Assembly: GCA_016720835.1 (NCBI GenBank)
Contig: JADKJW010000031.1
Span: 62,001 to 126,000, forward strand
Source: Ignavibacteria bacterium
GTDB lineage: Bacteria > Bacteroidota > Ignavibacteria > SZUA-365
DNA: 64,000 nucleotides
Direction of reading: 5' to 3'
The position numbers and the translations under genes were made by a program. Numbering within the stretch: the stretch's first letter is position 1; the number at the start of each line of letters is the position of its first letter. Shown piece by piece: positions 46,676 to 54,842 of the stretch. The notes beneath the pieces are model-generated. The model was not told the origin of the DNA and did not search any database. It saw only the letters and a program-made list of their open reading frames with translations.

Positions 46676-47276
46676 CCGCGCATCCCTCGTCGCCGTCGCC
46701 GCGCTGCTGCTGCTCTGCTGCGGCGCGGATCGACCCTTGCGCGCGCAAGTCGCGCGGGATTCGTCCTTCGCGGTGGTCGTGACGCTCGGCGGGGGCTACT
46801 CGCGCTACATCGCGCCGTACGAAGAATTCTACGGCATCTCCCGCGACGGCGCGGCCGGGACGCTGCGCCTGATGTGGAAGCCCGATCACCTGTTGCGCGT
46901 GGGGTTGGAGAGCGGGTGGACCTCGATGTACTCCTACACGCTCAAGGATGTGCAGACCCAGTTCGGAAAAACCGATGCGAATCTCTTTCTCTCGGCGATT
47001 CCCGTGCTGGTGGTGTTCTCGATGGAGGTCGCGCGGGGCGTGGAGCTGTTCGGCGGCACCGGCGTCTACTACGTGAATTTGTGCACGCGTTCATTCGGCG
47101 AGACGGTGAACGTGCGGGAGTTCAGCCAGGGCTGGATGCTGGCGGCGTCGTACTCCGTGCCGCTGTCGGCGTCGTTCTGTCTCTCGCTCGAGGCGAAATG
47201 GCTGGGCGCCACGCAGTTCGGCGACGCGGCCGTCTCCACGCAGCTGCAGGCCCGGTACCGGTTGCTGGAATGGTAG
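46662..47276 (+). CDS. Exported outer-membrane protein, unknown
   Basis: ATG at 46662 lies inside the end of the phosphodiesterase gene; 204 residues. Signal peptide to about residue 30 (ALLLLCCGADRPLRAQ; a lipobox is possible at the double Cys). The body has strands FAVVVTLGGGYSRYIAPYEE, LRVGLESGWTSM, VELFGGTGVYYVNL and a final LQARYRLLEW strand, as in small barrel proteins. Third gene of the overlapping set from 44712. Confidence 0.65.
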   Translation: MSSRSRASLVAVAALLLLCCGADRPLRAQVARDSSFAVVVTLGGGYSRYIAPYEEFYGISRDGAAGTLRLMWKPDHLLRVGLESGWTSMYSYTLKDVQTQFGKTDANLFLSAIPVLVVFSMEVARGVELFGGTGVYYVNLCTRSFGETVNVREFSQGWMLAASYSVPLSASFCLSLEAKWLGATQFGDAAVSTQLQARYRLLEW

Positions 47277-47359
47277 TCGCGCGGTAAAGGCGATTTGCAT
47301 TGCGCTTGCCGGGGGAATTCGCGAACTTCCTTTCTTCGAAATCAGACAAGGATATCGCC

Positions 47360-49917
47360 ATGAAACGTCTGCTCCCGCTTGTCGCCGCCGCGATGCTGCT
47401 TCCCGGGCTCGTTACCGTATTGCGCGCACAGACCCCCACCTTCGATCTCGACGCCTACCGCGCGTACCTGTCGCAGCATCGGGCGATTGACGGCGGCGGC
47501 GTGCTTCGCGAGCACCCCGCGCCGCTCTTTCAGCGGCGGGCGCAGATACCATTCGCAGAGGCGCGCTACCTCGACTCGGTGCGGCTGAAGTACAAGCTCA
47601 CGACCGACGAAGTGGATCTGCTTTCGGAGAACGGCTTCCTCGTGACCGAGCGGCTCTCGTACGGATCCTTCGGCACGGCCTATCAGGACGCGTGGGTGAA
47701 GGACATGCCCGTGCTCGTCAGCACCGACGCCATCCTGCACGCCGTGCACATGTCGTACGACGAGATCCTGAAATCGACGGAGCTGCAGCTGCTCATCCCG
47801 CGTCTCGATTTCCTGCTCCGCGCGCTGCACACGGCCTCGCTGCCCGCGCTCGATGCGGCGCACGGAGCGAATCCCGCGATGCGCGCGATGCTCCGCGACG
47901 TTGACCTGTACCTCACCGTCGCCCGCAGACTGCTGCGTCCGCAGAGTCCGGCGAAACCGCTGTACGCGGAAACCGACGCGGCGGCGAACGACATGCTGCT
48001 CCTCGTCGCAGCCGAGCAGCCGTCCGATGTGGCGCTGTTCAGCTCCACCGCGCGGACCATCGACTTCAGCCAGTTCACTCCGCGCGGACACTACGCGGAG
48101 GACGCGGCCCTGTCGGCGTACTTCAAGGCGATGATCTGGCTCGGCAGGACCGAGTTCATGCTCACGAAACCCGTGCAGCAGGGCGCGCCCGTGCAGAAGG
48201 ACGAGGACATACAGCGGCAGGTCATCGACGCGTACCTCGTGAAGGACGCCGTCGCCATGGCCGACAGCGCGGGGATGCGTTGAAGGATATCGACGGGATG
48301 ATCACCTTCCTCGTGGGCGAGAGCGACAACGTCACGACGAAGAACCTCGCGGAAGTGCAGGGCGAAGCCGGTTTCGCGTCGCCCGACAAGCTCCTGGACA
48401 AGGCGGTGTTCGACGCCTTCACCGCGGCGCTGCTGCGCAAGCCCTTCGCCGAGCAGCGCATCAACTCGCAGATCCTCATGTCGGATCCGTCCGATCCGGA
48501 GCAGCTGAAGCCGCCGTCGGCTTTCCTGCTGCTCGGCCAGCGTTTCATCGTCGATTCCTACGTGTTCGGCAACGTGGTGTTCGACCGCATCCTGAAGGAC
48601 GGCCGCAAGGTGATGCGCATGCTGCCGCAGCCGATGGACGCGCTCTTCGCGATCGGGAACGACGCGTCGGCGCAGCTCCTGCAGGAGGAAATGCAGCGAT
48701 GGTCGTACGCGCCCAACCTCTCCGCGTTGCGCTACCTCATCGATTCGTACGGCGGTGACTTCTGGAACGCGTCGCTGTACAACACCTGGCTGCACGGCGT
48801 GCGCGCGCTGAATCCGCCGGCGAGCCTCGAGAAGTACCCGGCCTTCATGCGAACCGCGGCGTGGTGGCAGGAGAAGATGAACACGCAGCTCGCCTCGTGG
48901 TCGCAGCTGCGGCACGACAATCTGCTCTACGCCAAGCAGTCCTACACCGGCGGTCCAAGCTGCTCGTACCCCGAAGGGTACGTGGAGCCGTTTCCCGACA
49001 TGTACGGGAGGCTCGCCGATTTCGCGCGCAACGCGGGAGTGAAGTACCACGCGGCGGGCCTCGAGAACATCTCGCGGCATTTCCAGTCGATGGCGGGCAC
49101 GATGGACACGCTGCAGGCGATCGCGGGCAAGGAGCTCGCCGGCGACGCGCTCTCTGCGCAGGACGTCGCCTTCATCAGGAGCATGCTGTACACCTTCAGC
49201 AATGGTTGCACGACAGGCTACGGAGGCTGGTACCAGCGCCTCTTCTTCAACCGCGAAATCAACGAGGCGAACTACGTCGTGGCGGATGTTCATACCGCGC
49301 CGACCGACGCCGCCGGCAATCCCGTGGGGTGGGTGCTGCACGTCGGCACGGGCAGCGTGAACATGGGCTTCGCGATCGCGCCGTCGCAGCAGGGCGGACT
49401 CATCGTGTACACAGGCGCCATGATGAGCTACTACGAGCACGTGACCACCAACTTCAAGCGCATGACGGACAAGGAATGGGAGAAGTCGATGCGGCCGTCC
49501 GTTCCCTACCCGCGTCCCGACTGGGTGAACCTCTACCTCGCAGACATCAACGGCAGCCGCAGGCAGGCCGGTCCTGCACTCGTCACCGGCATCGAGGAAC
49601 TGCCGGTCACAGCGCCCTCGAGCGCGTCAGCATCGATGCTGCATCCGGTGTACCCGAATCCGGTCACCTCCTCATCGGCGGGCATGATCTCCTTCACCGT
49701 CACGGAAACCGCGCCCACGCCCGTCGCGCTCGACGTCTACGACATGGTCGGACGTCGCGTGCGCAGTCTCGTCAAGGCCACCGTCACGAAGGGCACCTTT
49801 GTCGCGCGCTGGGACGGTGCCGACGACCGGGGAACCGCGTTGCCGGTCGGAAGCTATGTGGTGCGGTTCAGCAGTGGTTTGAGTGTTTCGTCGAGGATGG
49901 TGACGCTCGCGAGGTAA
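47360..49917 (+). CDS. DUF3160 T9SS-sorted protein, one frameshift
   Basis: ATG at 47360 gives a signal peptide (LLPLVAAAMLLPGLVTVLRAQ). The first frame runs to 48283 and the second from about 48275 to 49917. The break coincides with a four-G run at 48271-48274; with one more G the joined sequence reads AGDALKDIDGM. About 853 residues in total. The DUF3160 body includes FGTAYQDAWVKDMPVLVSTDAILH, AYFKAMIWLGR, LGQRFIVDSYVF and CTTGYGGWYQRLF. C-terminus: T9SS sorting domain (YPNPVTSSSAG, GSYVVRFSSG). The family is uncharacterised and secreted. Confidence 0.8.
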
Positions 49918-49968
49918 TGGAAGGTGGAAGGTGGCAGGTGGCAGGTGGAAAGTGGAAGGTGGAAGGTG
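49918..49968. repeat. GGTGGAA/GGTGGCA heptamer minisatellite
   Basis: Seven consecutive heptamers beginning immediately after the stop codon at 49917, with small variations between units. Confidence 0.9.
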
Positions 49969-50120
49969 CTGAGCGTTCAGCGGCAACTATGAAAGAGGCA
50001 TCGTCATCCTGAGTCACTCATTGGATGGTATCCCAATATCGTCGGTAATGACATCGTTTACGTCCGTTCGTCCGATTCACTCCCGTCAGCAAATCCTGAT
50101 GGATTCTGTTTGCTCCACCC

Positions 50121-50204
50121 CTCACCCCGACCCTCTCCCAGAGGGAGGGGGAGAAGAAACCTCGACGATTATTCATCGTGGAGACACCGCTGTCATTGAC
50201 AGCG
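50121..50204. repeat. Unoccupied copy of the IS110 target repeat
   Basis: CTCACCCCGACCCTCTCCCA continues into AGAGGGAGGGGGAG and then AAGAAACCTCGACGATTATT. The palindrome CCCTCTCCC-AGA-GGGAG contains the CT core (50135-50136). The left part matches the left flanks of both IS copies, and the right part matches the right flank of copy 1 for 62 bases. Confidence 0.85.
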
Positions 50205-50335
50205 CAGCGAAGGATCTGGCCGTTCAGCTCACAACGTATCGGTGACTCCTGTATCACTCGCAGGGCGAACGTACAGATTCTTCCCTTCGGCTTCGCTCAG
50301 GGCAGGCTACTACGCTCAGAATGACGAAGCTTGGG

Positions 50336-50449
50336 CACCGCGTCACCGTGTCACCGAGTCACCGCATCTCCGTGGCACCGCGTCCCCGTGTCCCCGCGTC
50401 CCCGTGTCCCCGCGTCACCGCGTCTCCGCGTCCGCGTCTCCGCGTCAAC
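50336..50449. repeat. CACCGCGT/CCCCGCGT octamer minisatellite
   Basis: About fourteen 8-base units with C/T and A/C variation. Reverse complement of the GACGCGG(N) octamers at 27840. Confidence 0.9.
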
Positions 50450-50474
50450 AGTCCCGCAATACCCCGATGCTCGA

Positions 50475-51001
50475 TCACCGGGTAAGGGCGCGCACGCATT
50501 CGTAGAGGAGCACGCCCGTCGCGACGGCGACGTTGAGCGAGTGCTTGACGCCGTACATCGGGATTTCGATGGCGCTGTCGCAGTGCGCGAGGGCGGCATC
50601 GGAGAGGCCGGTGATTTCATTGCCGACGACCACGGCGAGAGGGAAGTCCTCGCGCGTGAGCGAGAAGCAGGAGACGCTGCGGTCCGTATGCTCGAGGGCC
50701 GCGACGCGGAGTCCGCCCGCGCGCAGGCGCGCGAGCAGTGCGGCGATGTCGGGGGCGTATTCCCACGGCACGCTCTCGGTGGCGCCGAGCGCGGTCTTGC
50801 TGATCTCCTTGCGCGGCGGATGCGGCGTGAAGCCGCACAGGTACAGCTTCTCGACCAGCGCGCCGTCGCAGCTCCGGAAAATCGATCCGACGTTGTACAG
50901 GCTGCGGACATTGTCGACCACGAGGATGATCGGGTGACGGGGCTTGGCGCCGATGTCGTCGGCGGAAGTCCGGATAATCTGTTCGTGGAGAAGTTTTTCA
51001 T
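50475..51001 (-). CDS. SpoU/TrmH-family RNA methyltransferase, probable 1-base frameshift at the start
   Basis: About 175 residues of SpoU (SPOUT) fold: HPIILVVDNVRSLYNVGSIF (motif 1), VVVGNEITGLSD (motif 2) and IPMYGVKHSLNVAVATGVLL (motif 3), the knotted SAM-binding site. It methylates 2'-O of tRNA or rRNA; the target is unknown. The methylase frame has no start codon near its N-terminus. An ATG at 50999-51001 in another frame begins ATGAAAAAC; adding one A to the five-A run (50994-50998) would give MKKLLHEQIIRTS in frame. Its 5' end lies just before the repeat that carries IS110 copy 2. Confidence 0.8.
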
Positions 51002-51090
51002 CACCGCAATATCCCTCACCCCGGCCCTCTGGTATGTTTGTTTTATGCTTCTCCCCCAACCCAAAGGTGTCTTGCATTTCTCTTTCACTT

Positions 51091-51240
51091 GCCGGATACG
51101 TACGATATCCGCACTGCGGAATACAACGACCGGCCCCCTGAGACCATGATCTCGTTTGGGGAGATTGTTGCTTCCCGTCCCTCGTTGCGTTCGAGGAGTA
51201 TCTTGTGGCATGACCACGTATTGGACTGTGCCGAACGATC
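51091..51240 (+). ncRNA. Candidate bridge RNA of IS110 copy 2
   Basis: Same architecture as copy 1. 5' stem-loop CGGATA/TATCCG (51093-51111). Target loop closed by CAAC (51124) and GTTG (51167) around hairpin GAGA/TCTC (51140-51153); left arm CCGGCCCCCT (51130-51139) matches 9 of 10 bases of its own left flank CCGGCCCTCT (51021-51030), and right arm TTTGGGGAG (51155-51163) approximates the reverse complement of the right flank. Donor loop closed by the perfect stem CGTTCG/CGAACG (51188 and 51232) around hairpin GTGG/CCAC; left arm GGAGTATCT (51195-51203) equals the right end plus core (52797-52805). The donor right arm is unclear, pairing only with several G-U wobbles. Confidence 0.65.
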
Positions 51241-51317
51241 GCCGATCGGGAGGAAGCCCCGCAGCTGCTTGCTTCGGCAATGCACCGCGAATGTATTTCT
51301 TCACCGTGGAGGAGATA

Positions 51318-52689
51318 ATGAACACCCTCTGGATTGGAATGGACATCAGCAAAGGCCATGTGGATGTGACATCTGCGATGACGCGTCAAGGACAAGCAGG
51401 AGCGATACCGTGGTCTTCTCGCGCAAGTTCGACGACACGCGGACGGGCAAACCGGATCTCAGCTCGATCTTGCACACATTGATCATTTCCGCCTCTTCGC
51501 CGTCTGCCGCACATCGGCATGGAGGCGACTGGTGGATATCAGGGAAACTGGGAACGGTGGGCCAGAGAGGAGCAGCATCTTCTCGCCGCGTATACGTCGG
51601 TGCGTGCGGCTCAACCCGTTGGCGGTCAAGCGGTATCTTGATCGAGAGCTGCATCGCGCGCTGTCACGAGCTCCTCCAGTGCGCTGGGGATCGCCCAGTA
51701 TCTCGCCTACGGGATGGGTGCAGCCGATACCCCGTCGACGGCCGCGATGGAGGGCGCCACGCAATACTATCGCGCCATTCGGAGCATGACACGTCGGGGC
51801 GGCGTCGTTGATGACAGAACTCGAATCGCTTCTGCAGCGCACGCATCCGGAACTGATTCCCTTCTGCCGCGACCGGGATCCCACCCTCGGGTGCTTCAAC
51901 TCATCGAATCATCCCACATCGACGCTGCTGGGGCGTGCCCGACCGGAGACACTCGTACGCTTTCCCGGTGTCACCACGAAGACGGCAGAGACCATTATCG
52001 CAGCGGCAAAGACGAGCGTGGCCTCGCTGACCGATCCCTACACGCAGCGTGCATCGAAGCGATGGCGTCCGATCTGCGCCAAGCCAGAGAACGCATTGAG
52101 AAGCATCGTCGGCAGATCATCGCGATGATGCAAGACGATCCGGTGATTGGCATTATTGCCAGCATCCCGGGGATCGGGAACTGGAGTGCGATCTGTCTGC
52201 GTCTGGAGCTCGGCTACATCGAACGGTTCATTCGTTTGCCGCACTGGTCTCGTATGTCGGCCTCGATCCCGTCGTCGAGCAAAGCGGAGATGGCGTCAAG
52301 CGCGCGGGATCAGCAAACGCCGGAAACGCTCGTGTTCCGCCATTCTCTATCTCTGCGCCATGGCGGCGGAACGGTACAACCCGGTCATCGCAGCGATGGC
52401 ACAGCGCTTGAAGGAAAACGGCAAAGCGCCGCGCGTGCGTCTGGTTGCAGGGATGCGCAAGTTGCCTGGCTTGGTGGATGTATGCTGGGTGTCCGATCGG
52501 CGCTTCGATCTTGCGCATTGGCAGCGCGACGTCGAGCGTGCGAAGGCCAATGGAGGAACGCGCAGAGCGTCGGAGGAAAACGGCGCCGCGGTACTCTCTC
52601 CGAAAACCTTGCAAAACGCTCAGCGCCCCGATTACCTCGCGAGAAGTAAAGAAAACGAAAGGCGACAGCCGTGCCAGGGGGAGTCTTGA
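51318..52689 (+). pseudogene. IS110-family DEDD transposase, copy 2 (many frameshifts)
   Basis: The ATG at 51318 behind GGAGGAG is identical in context to copy 1. The start WIGMDISKGHVDVT is intact, then numerous one- or two-base gaps or insertions break the frame (for example after 51370, 51400, 51510, 51605, 51800, 52050, 52230 and 52300). Regions broken in copy 1 are intact here: ETLVRFPGVTTKTAE, RSIVGRSSR in one frame versus EKHRRQIIAMMQDDP in another, and AQRLKENGKAPRV. Substitutions relative to copy 1 are rare. As written it cannot make a transposase. Confidence 0.8.
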
Positions 52690-52842
52690 CAGACGAGTAC
52701 GTGGTCTTGGTGCCGCCTTCCGTCGCTCGGAATGGAAAGAGCGTACTGAAACCTATATAACCGATGTGTAAGGGTCAAGATCACTTGAATTTTAACGGAG
52801 TATCTCCCAGAGGGAGAGGGAGGACGTCCTTTGTTTCGTTTA

Positions 52843-52968
52843 CTCTTCACGACTTCACCCCTCGGCTTCGCTCGGGGCAGGCTCTTCACGATTCACCCCT
52901 CGGCTTCGCTCGGGGCAGGCTCTTCACGATTCACCCCTCGGCTTCGTTCGGGGCAGGCTCTTCACGAT
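52843..52968. repeat. 38-bp tandem repeat, three copies
   Basis: Units with CCCTCGGCTTCGCTCGGGGC start their CTCGG core at 52861, 52899 and 52937, a 38-base period, joined by CTCTTCACGATTCA. Located between IS110 copy 2 and the stop of the rlmB-like gene. A related single element is at 50284. Confidence 0.95.
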
Positions 52969-53689
52969 TCACAGCCGTTTGCGGCGCACTTCGTAGAGCA
53001 TCAGCGCGGCGGCGACGGAGGCGTTGAGGGATTCGATGCGGCCCCACATGGGGATGCGGACGATCATGTCGCACTGCTTGCGGACGGTGGGGCGCATGCC
53101 CCGCTCGGAGCCGACCACGACGCAGACGGGGATCAGGCCGTCGAAGCTCAGGAGGTCGGTGTCGCCTTCGGAGTCGAGTCCCGCGATCCAGATGCCCTGG
53201 GCCTTCATGGTTTCGAGCGCGTGCTGCAGGTTGACGACGCGCGCGAGCGGCATGTGCGTGGCGGCGCCGGCGGAGGTTTTCATGACCGTTTCGCCGATCA
53301 TGGCCGAGTCGTGTTTCGGAAGGATGATGCCGTGCACGCCCGCGCATTCGGCGGAGCGGATGATGGCCCCCGAGATTGTGCGGGTCGGTGACGCCGTCGA
53401 GCGCGACGAAGAAGGGCGCGTCCTGCTCGCGCGTCGCGGCGAGGAGATCCTCGAGTTCCAGCAGGACGATTTCCTCGACCAGGGCGGCGACGCCCTGCGA
53501 ATGCTCCATGCCGCCGAGGCGGTCGAACTTGACCTTCGGCAGAGTGACGACGGGGATCTTCCGCTCGCCCGCGAGGCGGTAGATCTCGGAGAAGGACTCG
53601 CCATGCGCGCCGAAGCGCAGGTAGATTTTCGCGACGTCCTTGCCTGACGCGAGGATTTCCTTGACGGGATTGCGGCCGATGACGATCAT
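52969..53689 (-). CDS. rlmB: 23S rRNA 2'-O-methyltransferase RlmB-like (SpoU), one frameshift
   Basis: The start at 53689 (MIVIGRNPVKEILASGK) begins the SpoU substrate-binding domain (GRNPVKE, EHSQGVAALV). The frame then reaches VALDGVTDPHNLGG and breaks at a five-G run (53367-53371); with four Gs it continues GAIIRSAECAGVHGIILP to the end, with VVVGSERGMRP and IPMWGRIESLNASVAAALML. Full length about 240 residues, as in RlmB, which methylates G2251 in the 23S P-loop. TrmH-like tRNA activity cannot be excluded. The break looks like a homopolymer error. Confidence 0.85.
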
Positions 53690-53803
53690 GAGGGTGTCCG
53701 GTTGTTCATTTTTCAGAACACAAGATACGCAATCTCCGGACGCCCGCACTTCCCGGTCGTCGCGAAAAGCGCTGCGGTGCCGCCATGGCGCGCGCCCGCG
53801 GAC

Positions 53804-54640
53804 TCAGCGCGGGACGTCCGCCTCGATCAGCATGATGATGCCGAAGCGATGCCCGAGCGCGCGGACGAGCGGGCGGGGGTAGAGTTTCCAGAGGAACGCG
53901 TACAGACGCGAGGAATAGCGTCTGCTGGGACGGATCAGCAGCAGATCGCCGGGGCCGAGCAGCGTCTCGATGCGCGGGTCGCCGAACCCGGCCTGACGCA
54001 TCGCGCGTCGCGCCTCGGCGCGCGTGTAGCTGCGCGTGCCGGGACTTTCGAGCTTCTCGAAAATGGCGCGGCGGACGGAGACGAAGGGCCTGCCGCGCAG
54101 CGCGTAATGGACGGCCCAGAGCATCCAGCCGGTCCAGCACGGACGATGGTAGAGCATCAGCCGCGCCTGGCCGCCGGGACGGAGCACGCGGCGGGCCTCA
54201 CGGAGCGCGCGGTCGGTGTCCGCCGTGTGATGCAGCACGCCGTACGAGTACACGAGGTCGAAACTTCCGTCCGCGAAGGGCAGCGTTTCGGCGTCGGCGA
54301 CACGGAGGTCGATGCCGGATGTATCCACTCCCTCGGCGGCGAGGTGTTCGCGGGTGATGCGGATGGCGGCGTTGGTCAGGTCGATGCCGGTGGCGTCGGC
54401 GCCCGCCTCCACCCAGCGCAGGAAGTCGCTGCCCGCGCCCACGCCGATCTCGAGCACGCGCCTGCCCGCGGCCGCGGGCGCGTTCTGGAAGGGCAGAATC
54501 CACGGTTCAAGACGCCGGCGCTCGTCGCGTATTTCGGAGTATCGAGTCCGGATATCCTGCGCATCGCCGTAGCGGATGCCGCAGGTTTCCTCCTCCCAGT
54601 GGTCGCGGATGCGCGCGATATCGTTCGGGGTGCGGGTCAC
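53804..54640 (-). CDS. Class I SAM-dependent methyltransferase
   Basis: 278 residues. Motif I VLEIGVGAGSDFLRW, acidic loop end GIDLTNAAI, motif II/III region VADAETLPFADGSFDLVYSYGVLHHT and post-III LRPGGQARLML make a complete methyltransferase_11/25-type fold. Residues 1-45 (IRDHWEEETCGIRYGD) resemble enzymes found in glycan and lipid modification clusters. The substrate is not determinable. Confidence 0.88.
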   Translation of the reverse strand: MTRTPNDIARIRDHWEEETCGIRYGDAQDIRTRYSEIRDERRRLEPWILPFQNAPAAAGRRVLEIGVGAGSDFLRWVEAGADATGIDLTNAAIRITREHLAAEGVDTSGIDLRVADAETLPFADGSFDLVYSYGVLHHTADTDRALREARRVLRPGGQARLMLYHRPCWTGWMLWAVHYALRGRPFVSVRRAIFEKLESPGTRSYTRAEARRAMRQAGFGDPRIETLLGPGDLLLIRPSRRYSSRLYAFLWKLYPRPLVRALGHRFGIIMLIEADVPR

Positions 54641-54651
54641 GGTTCGTGGAA

Positions 54652-54785
54652 GGGCAGGTGGAAGGTGACAGGTGAAAGGTGAAAGATGTCAGATGGAAGA
54701 TGTCAGATGGAAGATGGAAGATGGAAGATGTCAGATGGAAGATGTCAGATGGAAGATGTCAGATGGAAGATGTCAGATGGAAGAG
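54652..54785. repeat. GATGTCA/GATGGAA heptamer minisatellite
   Basis: About eighteen 7-base units, starting as GGTGACA/GGTGAAA and then alternating GATGTCA and GATGGAA, which gives an apparent 14-base period. Located upstream of the minus-strand methyltransferase and just after the recG stop on the minus strand. Confidence 0.95.
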
Positions 54786-54842
54786 AAACAAACAATCGAT
54801 GCAGAATGAATGTTCGCGCATCTCGCATCTGCCATCTTTTCT

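Larger units (their letters stand above)
49969..50474. other. Gene-free repeat-rich spacer
   Basis: About 500 bases without a convincing gene. Contains the unoccupied IS110 target repeat (50121-50204), a copy of a dispersed CTTCGGCTTCGCTCAGGGCA element near 50284-50305 related to the 38-bp array at 52843, and an octamer array (50336-50449). Confidence 0.6.
51031..52803 (+). mobile_element. IS110-family insertion sequence, copy 2
   Basis: About 1.77 kb, near-identical to copy 1 but with many single-base indels. Junctions: CCGGCCCTCT | GGTATGTTTG on the left and AACGGAGTAT | CTCCCAGAGGG on the right, with CT at both (51029-51030 and 52804-52805). Joining the flanks restores the palindromic target repeat. 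Inserted between two SpoU methyltransferase genes. 5' non-coding region 51031-51317. Confidence 0.9.

Noticed and set aside
52843..52968. CRISPR array
   Set aside because: 38-bp head-to-tail tandem repeat without spacers; same element class as at 50284.
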